From Thalassomonas viridans (GTDB taxonomy: Bacteria; Pseudomonadota; Gammaproteobacteria; Enterobacterales; Alteromonadaceae): a stretch of 64,000 nucleotides of DNA. Positions 24,543 to 33,723 of the stretch are shown here, piece by piece. Below the pieces are notes generated by a model, which saw only the letters and a program-made list of their open reading frames with translations, was not told where the DNA came from and ran no database searches. The position numbers and the translations under genes were made by a program. Numbering within the stretch: position 1 is the stretch's first letter; every line of letters starts with the position of its first letter. The DNA lies in assembly GCF_000948985.2 (NCBI RefSeq), contig NZ_CP059733.1:558001-622000 (forward strand). Direction: 5' to 3'.

Positions 24543-27500
24543 GTACTTCCCCTTGCGCAGGTTTGCCTGTTATCCGCGCCTTGAATTTGCGCATTAAGTT
24601 TATCGCATCCTGGTGCATCATGAGTAATGACGGCACTAATATCAAGGTGATCAGGGTGGCAAATAAAATCCCGTAACCGAGTGATGCGGCGGCAGGAATA
24701 ATAAACTGGGCCTGGGCCGAGGTTTCGCTTAACAGCGGCATCAGTCCGGCATAGGTGGTGATGGAGGTCAGCAGCACCGCACGCAAACGCCCGGTACAGG
24801 CCTCAATTATGGCATCGTGCAGTTTGGCTTTTTGCGCCTTTAACGCATTAAAGCGCGATACCAGCAATAAGCTGTCGTTCACCACTACGCCGCTTAAGGC
24901 GACAATGCCGTTAAAGGATAAAATGCTTAACACCATGTCATTAAGCCAGTGGCCTAAAATCGCTCCCACCAGGCCAAAAGGAATGGCGGTCATAATGATC
25001 AGCGGCTGCACATAAGAGCGCAGCGGTATCGCCAGCAGGATATAAATGGCCGCCATCGCCATAATAAACAAGCGGGTCATGGAACTGGCGGTTTCCTGCT
25101 GCTCTTCCGCTTCACCGGCAAAATGTATCGCTAAGTCAGGGTAGCGGTTCTCCAGGGCTGGTACTAAAGACTTTTGCAGCTCGCCGACCAGTTCGTTGGA
25201 AGAGATAATGTCTTTGTCGACCCGGGCGCTGACATAAACCGCCGGTAAGCCGGAAATACGGGTCATATCGTTTTGCTGGTATTCGGAAGTTACTTTCGCC
25301 ACCACCGCCAGCGGCACTACCTGGCCGTTACTAAGCCGGATATTGGCTTTCATAACATCGTTAACGGTTTGCCTTTCGCTTTCGGGATAACGGATCCTGA
25401 CTTTAACCTCGTCTTTGCCCCTCTGGTAACGCTGGACAATTTCGCCGCCAAACGCTTGTAATACCTGGCGTGACAAGCCTTGGGTGGTGAGTCCCAGCGA
25501 CAACCCCTGTTCTGTCAGGGTAAACCTTAGCTGTGCCTGGCCAGAGTCAAAGTTGTCGTCTATGCCGCTGACGCCGGCTATCTGGCTGATGGCGCTTTTT
25601 ATTTCCTGGCCAGCGGCGCGTATGGTGTCTGTGTTCCAGGCTTTTAACTCAACCTTGAAGTTATCCTGGCCGCCGAAACCGGAGCGGATATCCAGCTTGC
25701 GCACCCCTTCGGGCTTTTTGGCGATTTCTTTCCATACCCGGGCAAACTCGTTTAAGCCATAGGGAGCATTTTCCGTCAGTTCAACGACAATAGCGCCAGA
25801 CAGATCGCTTTCGCCGATGACTTCTATGGTGTCTATGGCGCTGCCCTGCCAGTTATATTTGGCTGCCAGCTGTTGATCGGCGTTCATGGCAGCCTGTTCG
25901 AGCAAGCCGAGGTTTTTGTTGGTCTGGCCAAAGCTGGCGTCGTTTTGCATGCTCATATTGGCCTGGATCACGCTGCCGGGAATATCCGGGAAAAAGGCGA
26001 CCCGGACCCCGCCGTTTTGCGGCATGCCGATAACGAGAATAAACACGGCGATAAAGGCAAACATTACGCCGTAACGGTAGTTGATGGCTTTTTCTATGGC
26101 AGGCCTGTAAATACGGTCGTTAAACCATTGCAGGGAGCCATCGGCCTTGGCCTGGATACGGGGCCAGAGATTGGCGAGCCCGGATTTCACCGGCCTGTGG
26201 GTATCCAGATGGGCCAGATGCGAGGGTAAGATTAGCTTAGATTCCACCACCGAAAGCAATAAACAAATGGTGACGATAACGGCAAACTGCGAATACACAT
26301 GGCCCATACCTCCTTCGACATTGGCCAGGGCGATAAAGGTGGCGACCGTGGTTAATACCCCGAAGATAGTCGGTACGGCCACCTTTTGGGTGCCGGCTAT
26401 GGTGCTGCTCAGGGTATCTCCCTGGCTTTTCCGGGTGGCGTAAATACTTTCGCCGACCACTACGGCATCGTCCACCACTATCCCCAGGGCGAGGATAAAA
26501 CCGAAGGTGGTCATTTCATTGATGGTCATGCCGGTAAAGCTGCCGGTCATAAAAAACAGGGTGCCGCAAAAGATAAAGGGCAGGCCGGCGGTGACCCAGA
26601 AGGCGACCCTCAGGTTTAAAAACAGCGCCAGTACAAGAAAAACCAGGGCAATGCCGGACAGGGCGTTTTTGATCAGCAGCGCCAGGCGATCACGGATCAG
26701 AGTGCCGCCGTCGTTCCAGGTTTCCATGGTCATGTTTTGCGGCAGCAGGACGCTCTCCTGCCACTTGGCCACCACTTTATCTGCCTGTTCGACAATTTTC
26801 AGTACGTCGCCGTATTCATCAACCTTGATTTCTACCCCTATGCCGGGTTCGCCGTTGTAACGGCCAACCACAAAGACATCGTCGGCAAAACCGTCATTTA
26901 TTTTCGCCACATCGCCTAACTTGATTTGGCTGCCGTCGGCTAAGGTTACCAGGGGGATATTGGCGAATTCTTTTTGCCGGTAGGCTTGCTCGGCAACTTT
27001 GAGGCGCACTACCTTGTTTTCATTGCGCAGGCTGGTAGAAATGGCGGTTGAGGATTCGTTGTTGACGATACTGGCGACATCGGTAAACGATAGGTTAAAT
27101 GCCTGGAGCTTCTGTTCGTCCAGTTCGATCGACATCATAGGCTCTGCTTTGCCTTTGATTTCGACATTGGAAATGGCCGGTTGTGCCAGCAAATCCACTT
27201 TCAGCCGTTCGGCTATGGCCTGTAAGGCACTGCGGTCGCTTTCGCCAAAAATTTTCACCGAATAGGCGTGCTGCAAATTGGTGAGTTTATCTATCACCGG
27301 TTTTTCCGCCTCGGCGGGAAAGTTATAAATGGCATCTACCTTGGCTTTGACATCCCGCAGCAGGATATCCAGGTCGTAGCCTGATAAGGCTTCTACTGTG
27401 ACCCGGCTGCCGGTGGCGTTCGAGGTTGAAGAGATGCGTTTGATGCCCTGCACCGTGGCCAGGGCTTCTTCGATTTTTATCGCTATGCCTTCTTCCGACA

Positions 27501-27693
27501 GCCTGGCGTCGCCGCTGTCATAGGTCATGGAAATACTGATGGAGTCCGTCGGCCAGGGGGGAAAAGCTTCTTTCCTCAACTGGTTAAAAGACATGATGCC
27601 CAGGAAAATAATGGACAGCATCAGCAGGTTGGCCGCCACCGAATTTCCGGCAAACCAGGCAATCACACCCCGAGGATTATTTACGGCTGTCAT
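24517..27693 (-). CDS. RND efflux transporter permease subunit
   Basis: 1058 residues with the twelve-helix RND layout and two large periplasmic loops. The proton-relay segment G-I-V-V-D-D-A-V-V-V-G-E-S in TM4 is intact, and the second half has the matching duplicated helices. The N-terminus (N-P-R-G-V-I-A-W-F-A-G-N-S-V-A-A-N-L-L) is of the AcrB/MdtB-related type common in marine gammaproteobacteria. It exports substrates through the adaptor and TolC-like proteins encoded immediately before it. The ATG overlaps the adaptor stop (TAATG). Confidence 0.94.
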   Translation of the reverse strand: MTAVNNPRGVIAWFAGNSVAANLLMLSIIFLGIMSFNQLRKEAFPPWPTDSISISMTYDSGDARLSEEGIAIKIEEALATVQGIKRISSTSNATGSRVTVEALSGYDLDILLRDVKAKVDAIYNFPAEAEKPVIDKLTNLQHAYSVKIFGESDRSALQAIAERLKVDLLAQPAISNVEIKGKAEPMMSIELDEQKLQAFNLSFTDVASIVNNESSTAISTSLRNENKVVRLKVAEQAYRQKEFANIPLVTLADGSQIKLGDVAKINDGFADDVFVVGRYNGEPGIGVEIKVDEYGDVLKIVEQADKVVAKWQESVLLPQNMTMETWNDGGTLIRDRLALLIKNALSGIALVFLVLALFLNLRVAFWVTAGLPFIFCGTLFFMTGSFTGMTINEMTTFGFILALGIVVDDAVVVGESIYATRKSQGDTLSSTIAGTQKVAVPTIFGVLTTVATFIALANVEGGMGHVYSQFAVIVTICLLLSVVESKLILPSHLAHLDTHRPVKSGLANLWPRIQAKADGSLQWFNDRIYRPAIEKAINYRYGVMFAFIAVFILVIGMPQNGGVRVAFFPDIPGSVIQANMSMQNDASFGQTNKNLGLLEQAAMNADQQLAAKYNWQGSAIDTIEVIGESDLSGAIVVELTENAPYGLNEFARVWKEIAKKPEGVRKLDIRSGFGGQDNFKVELKAWNTDTIRAAGQEIKSAISQIAGVSGIDDNFDSGQAQLRFTLTEQGLSLGLTTQGLSRQVLQAFGGEIVQRYQRGKDEVKVRIRYPESERQTVNDVMKANIRLSNGQVVPLAVVAKVTSEYQQNDMTRISGLPAVYVSARVDKDIISSNELVGELQKSLVPALENRYPDLAIHFAGEAEEQQETASSMTRLFIMAMAAIYILLAIPLRSYVQPLIIMTAIPFGLVGAILGHWLNDMVLSILSFNGIVALSGVVVNDSLLLVSRFNALKAQKAKLHDAIIEACTGRLRAVLLTSITTYAGLMPLLSETSAQAQFIIPAAASLGYGILFATLITLILVPSLLMMHQDAINLMRKFKARITGKPAQGEVHEPQHITG

Positions 27694-28844
27694 TATAAGG
27701 TTTCCTCAATTTGGGCATCGACTTTCATGTTTTGTAAATAGCTGGAAAGCGGGCGGTTTACTATGCGTGCCCGGACTATATTATCCAGTGGCTGCACATA
27801 GATATCATTGCCCTGGGCAAAGACCACTTTGACGGATAAAAAGTCCAGCACGCCGTTTTCATTCACCTGCCATACGGTATTGCTGTCGATTAAGGCCGAG
27901 GCGGGCAGTTGCCACAGCTGATCCACGGCGCTGCCGGTCAGAGTGGCTTTGACGAAAGTGCCGGGGAACAGGGGGCTATGGCGCTTAATCGGGTTCTTCA
28001 CCTGGGCGACTAACGAGCGCTGGCGACTCTGGCTGTCGATATGTTGCTCGAAACGGTCGAATTCTGCTGACCAGAGTTGCTGCGAGCCTTCGTCTTTAAG
28101 CTGTATTTGTATGTCTTTTAATTTGCTGCTGCCTGGCAATAGCTGCCATTGTTGCAGCGACAGGGGCAGGGCGACTTCAAATAAGGCGATGTCATATAAT
28201 TCGGCAAGGTTGCTGCCTGCCTGGACATTGGTACCTACCTGTACCTGCTTGGCAACCACCAGGGCATCGAAAGGGGCGGTGATTTGGGTTTGGGTTAAAT
28301 CATACTCTGCTTTGGCTACGGCTTTTTTCGCCGTGGCATATTTGGCTTTGGCGGCGGCCAGTTGCGGCTTGCGCAGTACCAGGTCGGAAGGTGACTCTCC
28401 GGCTAATCCCGACTGCAGCCACTCTTTAGCGGCCTGGGTGCTGTTCAGTTCTTCTTGTGCCAGGGCCAGTGCGGCATCGGCCAGGTTTGCTTTGGCGTCC
28501 GCTAACGCCTGTTCGTACAGGATAGGTTCAATTTTTGCCAGCAATTCGCCTTTTTCAAAGGTTTTCCCGGTCAGGAACTTAGGGGATAAGTAGGTGATTT
28601 GCCCGCTGACCTGGGAAGTTAATACCAGCTGGTTTCTCGACTGCACTTCGCCGTAAGCAGTAATGGACGCCTGGTGGCTTACGGGGGCTACCTCGGTTAC
28701 CGAAACCACGGGATATTGCGGCACCACTTTAGGCGGCGGGGTCTGTTGCTGGCTTGCCGACAAGACGCTGTTGATGGAAACGGCAATAAAGATGCTGGCC
28801 AGGCCACCCAAGGTGACCAGGGATTTGCGGGTGAATACTTGCAT
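27693..28844 (-). CDS. RND efflux periplasmic adaptor (HlyD/MFP family)
   Basis: 383 residues. An N-terminal membrane anchor (~10-30) leads to a barrel-sandwich/lipoyl half (V-S-H-Q-A-S-I-T-A-Y-G-E-V), a helical hairpin (A-D-A-K-A-N-L-A-D-A-A-L-A-L-A-Q-E), the second lipoyl half (I-T-A-P-F-D-A-L-V-V) and a beta-barrel/membrane-proximal domain. It bridges the permease and the outer-membrane channel. It starts four bases after the TolC-like gene stop and overlaps the permease start by one base. Confidence 0.93.
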   Translation of the reverse strand: MQVFTRKSLVTLGGLASIFIAVSINSVLSASQQQTPPPKVVPQYPVVSVTEVAPVSHQASITAYGEVQSRNQLVLTSQVSGQITYLSPKFLTGKTFEKGELLAKIEPILYEQALADAKANLADAALALAQEELNSTQAAKEWLQSGLAGESPSDLVLRKPQLAAAKAKYATAKKAVAKAEYDLTQTQITAPFDALVVAKQVQVGTNVQAGSNLAELYDIALFEVALPLSLQQWQLLPGSSKLKDIQIQLKDEGSQQLWSAEFDRFEQHIDSQSRQRSLVAQVKNPIKRHSPLFPGTFVKATLTGSAVDQLWQLPASALIDSNTVWQVNENGVLDFLSVKVVFAQGNDIYVQPLDNIVRARIVNRPLSSYLQNMKVDAQIEETL

Positions 28845-28848
28845 GTTG

Positions 28849-30210
28849 TTATACTCCTAATCCCAGGGCTAAACCTAAGGTGATACGGTTAGTTAATTTC
28901 TGATAGGTGAGCCGGGTGACTTGTGCCTGTAATGAAAATGTTTGTTGCTGAACCTGCAGCAGGTCGATCAGCGATACCGTGCCCAGGCGGTATCTTTCCG
29001 TGTAGGTAACTTCACTGCGCCGGGCGCTTTGCAGGGCCGATTCCGTCAGGCTCAGCCGCCTGGTCAGGGCCTGTTCCTGGGCAAGGGCGTTGTCCACTTC
29101 GTTGACCGCCGTCAGCAGGGTTTCCTGAAAAGCCCAATAACTTTTTTCGGCGTTTAACCGGGCGATTTCGGCTTCGCTTTTCAGCTTGCCGGCGTTAAAT
29201 ATCGGCGCACTCAGCTGGCCCAGCAGCTGCCAGGCATTACTGCCGAATAGAGCATCGTGCAGGTTAGTGCTGTTATCACTGAGTGAAGCGCTCAGGGATA
29301 AATTCGGCAGCAGCGCCTTGTATGCCACCTTATGCTGGTACTGGTCAGCTAATATGGTGTGGTAGGCCTGCTGTAAGTCGGGACGGCGCGCCAGGTTCTG
29401 CGTATCTATTTTGTCCAGGGGGGTGATTACCTCAGGAAACTCGGTGCGGTAAATGAGCGGGTTCTTGGTTACTCCGGTGCCTGCTACCCCGGTTAATAAG
29501 CTTAAATTTCTTAACGCCTGCTGATACTGCTCCCGGTATTCCACTAAGGTCGCCTGGCTGCTCTGGGTGGATGACTTGGCGGTATCGAGATCTTTCAGGT
29601 CCGTCAGCCCCTTGCGGTAACGGTCGACAATCACCTTTTCATTGGTTTTCAGGGCCTGTACCTGGCGTTCTTCTATCTCGACAAGCTGGGCATATTGCAC
29701 CAGGGCGATATAAGACTGCATGATATTGGCCGCCAGCAAGTCCCGCGCTCCCTGGTAGGCATGCGCCGAGGCGGCCAGGTTGGCTTCCCGGGCACTGGTG
29801 GCATCGGCAAGTTGCTGCCAGATATCCGCGGTCCAGGATATTGTGACGCTCGGGTTATAGCTGGCAGAAGCGTCTTCCTGTTTATTGGCATTAAGCGTTG
29901 CCGAAACATCCGGCCATTGCGAGGCAGAGCTGACATTGAGCTGCTGCTTTGCCGTTTTCAGGGTTAACCAGGTTTGTTGCAGGCCGGGATTATTGGCTAA
30001 TGCCGTGTCGATCAGCCGGTTTACTTCTTCTATCGCTAATAATTGCGGCAGGGTAACGGCTGAAGCCTGGGTTGCCTGGTCGATACTCGTTTTAGCCAGC
30101 GTCTTCAGCTGAGTGTTTGCTTTTTCGTGAAAAGCGACATCTTCAAATGTCGAACATGCGCTTAGCAAACAAAGGCTTATGACGCTAAAAAATAAAGGGG
30201 AGCGCTTCAT
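28849..30210 (-). CDS. TolC/NodT-family outer-membrane efflux lipoprotein
   Basis: About 453 residues from ATG 30210. Lipobox L-L-S-A-C with C19, then the duplicated helical OEP repeats (A-L-A-N-N-P-G-L-Q-Q-T-W-L-T-L and A-R-R-P-D-L-Q-Q-A-Y). It forms the trimeric channel of the efflux complex. The frame could begin at GTG 30222, but GAGGT six bases before the inner ATG decides for 30210. It is the first gene of a five-gene operon (channel, adaptor, permease, regulator, kinase). Confidence 0.93.
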   Translation of the reverse strand: MKRSPLFFSVISLCLLSACSTFEDVAFHEKANTQLKTLAKTSIDQATQASAVTLPQLLAIEEVNRLIDTALANNPGLQQTWLTLKTAKQQLNVSSASQWPDVSATLNANKQEDASASYNPSVTISWTADIWQQLADATSAREANLAASAHAYQGARDLLAANIMQSYIALVQYAQLVEIEERQVQALKTNEKVIVDRYRKGLTDLKDLDTAKSSTQSSQATLVEYREQYQQALRNLSLLTGVAGTGVTKNPLIYRTEFPEVITPLDKIDTQNLARRPDLQQAYHTILADQYQHKVAYKALLPNLSLSASLSDNSTNLHDALFGSNAWQLLGQLSAPIFNAGKLKSEAEIARLNAEKSYWAFQETLLTAVNEVDNALAQEQALTRRLSLTESALQSARRSEVTYTERYRLGTVSLIDLLQVQQQTFSLQAQVTRLTYQKLTNRITLGLALGLGV

Positions 30211-30386
30211 GTATAACCTCACTGAACAAAATGAGGCTAAAGTGTAATGCCGGGGGCGTTAAATCAGGGTTAAGAAATGAAAATTAACCCCGTGATGAAT
30301 TTCCCGGAAAGAAAATGGCAAAAATCAATAAAGCCGCTTACGCTATTTGCTAGGTTCGAAAGAAACTCACACAAGGAACTGCCGAG

Positions 30387-30737
30387 ATGACGATTGCAAG
30401 AATCGACACTAAAAAGCGTATGAGCCGGATAGTGAAACATAATGGCGTGATTTATTTATGCGGTCAGGTTTGTACCGACTCCACCCGGGGCATTACCGAG
30501 CAAACCCAGACCATGTTAACCAAAGTCGATGCCCTGCTCGAAGAAGCGGGCAGCGATCGCGCCCATATTTTATCTGCCACCATCTATGTCAAAGACATGC
30601 AGTACTTTTCTGAAATGAATGAGGTATGGGATCGCTGGGTGCCGGAAGGCCATGCACCAGCCCGTGCCTGTGTGACCGCGAATATGGCGCGCGATGAACT
30701 TTTGGTGGAAATTTCGGTAATCGCCGCCGAAAAATAG
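30387..30737 (+). CDS. RidA/YjgF-family protein
   Basis: 116 residues, the standard RidA length. It has the trimer-fold core (I-Y-L-C-G-Q-V; T-I-Y-V-K-D-M) and the signature P-A-R-A-C-V-T-A with the Arg that binds the imine substrate, followed by V-E-I-S-V-I-A. RidA hydrolyses reactive enamine/imine intermediates from PLP enzymes. The substituted segment A-N-M-A-R-D resembles Rid2-type members. It is a single gene divergent from the efflux operon. Confidence 0.9.
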   Translation: MTIARIDTKKRMSRIVKHNGVIYLCGQVCTDSTRGITEQTQTMLTKVDALLEEAGSDRAHILSATIYVKDMQYFSEMNEVWDRWVPEGHAPARACVTANMARDELLVEISVIAAEK

Positions 30738-30813
30738 TTTTTCGAGCCAGCCGGGTAAATTTTATGGGGTTACTCTTTATCCTGGCTGTAGCTATGCCGG
30801 AACTTGCCTAGAC

Positions 30814-30975
30814 TCAGATAAAGCAGGGATTTCGTCCGGCATTGCAAGAATGCGACGTGCCTTGGCCATGGCCGCCTCCCGAACCGCCTGCAATCATAGG
30901 TGTTAATTTTTCAGGAAATATTGCTTTGTCTCTGGACAAGTTTTTAATTTTATTTTTATTTAATTTCAGCTTCAT
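30814..30975 (-). CDS. RiPP precursor-like peptide with GG leader (class I lanthipeptide-type), 53 aa
   Basis: A short gene on the minus strand in an otherwise empty region. AGGGAG lies six bases before ATG. The leader begins M-K-L-K-L-N-K-N-K-I-K-N-L-S and ends T-P-M-I-A-G-G, a pattern typical of 'LKLNK...I/L' natural-product precursors with a double-glycine cleavage site (class I lanthipeptide-like family). The ~22-residue core is Gly/Ser/Thr rich with two Cys (S-H-S-C-N and P-C-F-I) and ends in I. An LanB/LanC or radical-SAM enzyme is not seen in the window, so maturation would need genes elsewhere. Recognition is by pattern, not by search. Confidence 0.6.
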   Translation of the reverse strand: MKLKLNKNKIKNLSRDKAIFPEKLTPMIAGGSGGGHGQGTSHSCNAGRNPCFI

Positions 30976-31102
30976 TTCATGCTCCCTGATTTCTATTGAA
31001 TAACAGCGGTATAAGTATTTAAGTTAGCACTTTGTGTATTTGATAAAAACAAGATATTTACATATGTTTTTTCCTTCTGTTACATGACTCATAAATCAAA
31101 CA

Positions 31103-31131
31103 TTGTGCAATAAATGAACGCCTGTTATATT
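31103..31131 (+). promoter_or_regulatory. sigma70-like promoter of the riboswitch transcript
   Basis: TTGTGC (31103-31108) and TATATT (31126-31131) are separated by 17 bases, giving an expected start near 31138, directly at the 5' edge of the c-di-GMP aptamer. Confidence 0.55.
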
Positions 31132-31136
31132 CGTAA

Positions 31137-31215
31137 GCGGCAAACTTATCGAAAGATAAGGACGCAAAGCCTACGGCCTAAGGGGAAACCTAGGGTAGCG
31201 TGGTTGCAACCTTTG
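31137..31215 (+). ncRNA. Cyclic di-GMP-I (GEMM) riboswitch
   Basis: The conserved GEMM-I core is readable: GGCAAAC, a CTTATC-GAAA-GATAAG stem with GNRA tetraloop, then GGACGCAAAGCC, the P3 arm C-T-A-C-G-G-C-C-T-A paired with T-A-G-G-G-T-A-G, and the closing GGGTAGCGTGGTTGC. All hallmark bases of the c-di-GMP-binding pocket are present. It sits about 40 bases before a short membrane ORF and 255 bases before a truncated S8-propeptide gene on the same strand. Whether ligand turns expression on or off cannot be read with confidence from the expression platform. Confidence 0.9.
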
Positions 31216-31256
31216 ATTCGGTATGTTCCTAAATCATGAATTATTAGGGCATCCAT

Positions 31257-31463
31257 ATGTTTAATTTTATTGCTAAACCTGCATATAAACCCGTTTCCAC
31301 ACCTGGAAAGGGATCCGTTCTATTTATTGTTTCATTCATTGTTCCACCGGCGCTTTTATCTTTGATAATAGTCTTGCCTGTGAAAGTTGTTTTATCCTTT
31401 TTCGCTTATAGAGGGCGCTACCGAACATCAGGACATCCGTTGTTAACTTGTGGTTTAAGTTAA
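31257..31463 (+). CDS. Possible small membrane protein in the riboswitch leader
   Basis: 68 residues with one hydrophobic stretch (about 22-50). AGGG lies seven bases before ATG. It lies between the c-di-GMP riboswitch and the S8-propeptide-like gene and ends seven bases before the latter's ATG. It resembles no family I know. It could be a real small protein, a leader peptide, or non-coding sequence between riboswitch and gene. Confidence 0.35.
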   Translation: MFNFIAKPAYKPVSTPGKGSVLFIVSFIVPPALLSLIIVLPVKVVLSFFAYRGRYRTSGHPLLTCGLS

Positions 31464-31473
31464 GGAGAAAATG

Positions 31474-31902
31474 ATGTTTGTATATAAGAACGCCGTGAAA
31501 GTTATTTTTGCGGTGGTAATTGCGTTAGCGTTTTTTTCTGTGATGGGGCAGTTTACTCAAAACTCCCCCAGTCTTCGTTATATAGTGCAAGGGATCAACA
31601 CGGACACCATAACTGAGCTGACGGAACAGGCCGGAGGAGAGATCACCCATACGCTGCCCATTATTAATGCCATTGGCGCCAAACTGACGGAGCAGCAAAA
31701 GCAAACGTTATTGCGCTATCCCCAGGTTATCGCCATATATGCAGATCGTTCGATCGACAGTGCCCATGATGATGACGATGTGGAAGTGGGGGAAGATCAG
31801 GATGATGACAATAATAAGGGCAAAATTGAGCTGAACCCTGATTTAAACTATGCCGGAGGTATTGAAGCCAGCCCTCTGCGCGCTAGCACTTTATCTGAGT
31901 AA
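31474..31902 (+). CDS. Stand-alone S8-protease propeptide-like (inhibitor I9-type) protein, truncated
   Basis: About 142 residues from ATG 31474 (AAGGAG six bases upstream). A signal peptide or anchor covers the first ~24 residues. Then follows the I9 propeptide fold (R-Y-I-V-Q-G-I-N ... A-G-G-E-I-T-H-T-L-P-I-I-N-A-I-G-A-K-L ... I-A-I-Y-A-D-R-S-I), as found before subtilisin-like catalytic domains. After an acidic stretch (D-D-D-D-V-E-V-G-E-D-Q-D-D-D) the frame stops, and no catalytic Asp, His or Ser domain follows. It is either a relic of a large secreted protease or a free propeptide-type inhibitor. Control by a c-di-GMP riboswitch is inferred from position. Confidence 0.65.
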   Translation: MFVYKNAVKVIFAVVIALAFFSVMGQFTQNSPSLRYIVQGINTDTITELTEQAGGEITHTLPIINAIGAKLTEQQKQTLLRYPQVIAIYADRSIDSAHDDDDVEVGEDQDDDNNKGKIELNPDLNYAGGIEASPLRASTLSE

Positions 31903-31978
31903 ATCTGAGGTGGTGGAAATGAGCTTTTTTGGCATAGGAATGTCTAAATAGGGCTGACTTCTACCGGGTGATTAGCAT

Positions 31979-32884
31979 TTACGGATCGCCCAGTTCGGCG
32001 ATGACAAAATCGATAAAGTGACGCACTTTGGCGGCCATATGTTTGCGGCTGGGATACACCAGGTGGATATTGATCGGCAGTTTGCGGTAATCGTCGAACA
32101 GGCTGACCAGCTCGCCGGTTTCGAGTTTATTTCCTAGATTAAACATCGGCATGCGGGTGATGCCTTGTCCGGAAAGCGCCAGTTCCAGTTCCATTTCCGG
32201 GCTGTTGGTCAGGACCCGGCCTTTTACTTTTACTGCTATGTCCTGCCCCTGTTCCGTTTGATATTCCCAGATATCCGGTGTTTTAAGGTAGCTGTAGGTA
32301 ATGATTTGGTGATCGGCCAGTTCGCCCGGATGCTGCGGGGTGCCATATGTGGCCAGATAGTCGGGGGAGGCTACGGTGACCCCGTAAGAGCTTAGCAAAT
32401 GCCGGCTGATCAGGCTGGAGTCCTCCAGCTGCATCGAGCCTCGGATCACAACATCGAAACCTTCGGCTATGATGTCCACCTTGCGGTCAGAGAGGTCCAG
32501 TTCCAGGTTCACTTTAGGGTTGGCTGCTAAAAATTTTGCCAGCACGGGACGCACATGCGACAGACCAAAGCTTACCGGGCAGCTGACTTTAAGTGTGCCT
32601 TTGGGTTCGGCCTGGCGCTGGTTTATTTGCGCCTGAGCCTGTTCGGCATCGTCTATGATCTGCTGGCATTGCTGGTGATAAACCTTACCTTCCGGGGTTA
32701 AACTGATTGAGCGTGTGGTACGGTTCATCAGGCGAACTCCCAAACGGGATTCCAGCTTATTGATTTCTTTTGAAATATATGAGGTCGAGTGCCCGGTGTT
32801 TTCCGCGGCCCTGGTAAAGCTGCCGGCATTGATGACTTCAACAAAGATCACTAAACCATCTAATAACTTAGCGTTAAATGCCAT
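31979..32884 (-). CDS. LysR-family transcriptional regulator
   Basis: 301 residues from ATG 32884, with AGGA five bases upstream; a longer frame starts at 32908. The N-terminal helix-turn-helix (G-S-F-T-R-A-A-E-N-T-G-H-S-T-S-Y-I-S-K-E-I) and a C-terminal LysR substrate-binding domain with G-F-D-V-V-I-R-G are clear. It is divergent from the azoreductase gene, the usual layout for an LTTR and its target. It likely controls azoR and perhaps the downstream MFS gene. Confidence 0.9.
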   Translation of the reverse strand: MAFNAKLLDGLVIFVEVINAGSFTRAAENTGHSTSYISKEINKLESRLGVRLMNRTTRSISLTPEGKVYHQQCQQIIDDAEQAQAQINQRQAEPKGTLKVSCPVSFGLSHVRPVLAKFLAANPKVNLELDLSDRKVDIIAEGFDVVIRGSMQLEDSSLISRHLLSSYGVTVASPDYLATYGTPQHPGELADHQIITYSYLKTPDIWEYQTEQGQDIAVKVKGRVLTNSPEMELELALSGQGITRMPMFNLGNKLETGELVSLFDDYRKLPINIHLVYPSRKHMAAKVRHFIDFVIAELGDP

Positions 32885-33048
32885 GCTGTTCCTGCCCTGT
32901 GCTGCCATAAACCCAGGTCAGAATAACATGCCATGGTAGGATTGCCAGTTAAATGGAAACAATCATTCAACTTTTACCCTATTAATCTTTAGAAGATAAG
33001 TAAATAAACTGCTTTCATTAACGAAATCACAGATAGAGAGCAGCAATT

Positions 33049-33675
33049 ATGAAAAACGTCCTTGTTATTAACTCAAGCCCTAACACGGGATACTCATTGT
33101 CCACCCAGCTCACATCAATGTTTGCCGGGCAATTGGAGCAAGGTTTTAATCTGGTGGTGCGCGATTTGGGCGTCAATCCTCCCAAGCATCTGGATCAGCT
33201 GGCGCTATCCGGCTTTTTCACTGCCCCTGAGCAGCACAGCGAGGAGCAAAAATCCGCCCTGATGCAGTCAAATGAGCTGATTGCCGAACTGAAGGCAGCA
33301 GACATCATTATCATCGGCTCCGCCATGCATAACCACAGCATTACTTCCGGCTTAAAAGCTTATTTTGACCAGGTGGCCCGTGCCGGCATTACTTTCCAAT
33401 ACGGCGCCAATGGCCCGGAAGGTTTGTTAACAGGCAAGCAAGCCTATGTGATCACCACCGCAGGCGGCGACTACAGCCTGGACTTTATGAAGGCCATGGA
33501 TTTCCAGACCCCTTATCTGCGCCATATTTTAGGCTTTATCGGCATTACCGAGGTGGAGTTTATCCCGGCACAAGGCGGCGCCATGGGGCCGGAAGTGGCT
33601 GAGAAAAACCAGGCTGCTGCCCGGGAGCGTATTAAAGCGATAGCGGCTGAGTTGTCTGAGTCAGTTGCGGCTTAA
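33049..33675 (+). CDS. azoR: FMN-dependent NADH-azoreductase
   Basis: 208 residues of flavodoxin-like fold, matching E. coli AzoR over the full length: M-K-N-V-L-V-I-N-S-S at the FMN phosphate loop, A-M-H-N-H-S-I-T-S-G-L-K-A-Y-F-D, V-A-R-A-G-I-T-F-Q-Y, and G-P-E-G-L. The family reduces azo compounds and quinones with NAD(P)H and protects against electrophile stress. Spaced 49 bases before the MFS transporter on the same strand. Confidence 0.9.
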   Translation: MKNVLVINSSPNTGYSLSTQLTSMFAGQLEQGFNLVVRDLGVNPPKHLDQLALSGFFTAPEQHSEEQKSALMQSNELIAELKAADIIIIGSAMHNHSITSGLKAYFDQVARAGITFQYGANGPEGLLTGKQAYVITTAGGDYSLDFMKAMDFQTPYLRHILGFIGITEVEFIPAQGGAMGPEVAEKNQAAARERIKAIAAELSESVAA

Positions 33676-33723
33676 TCTCCGCAGTATCAGATTTGTAAAC
33701 TGACAGGATAAAAGAGTAAAGCT

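Noticed and set aside
27943..28593. 216-codon open frame on the plus strand
   Set aside because: Antisense to the adaptor gene, composition biased by the real frame, Cys/Trp excess.
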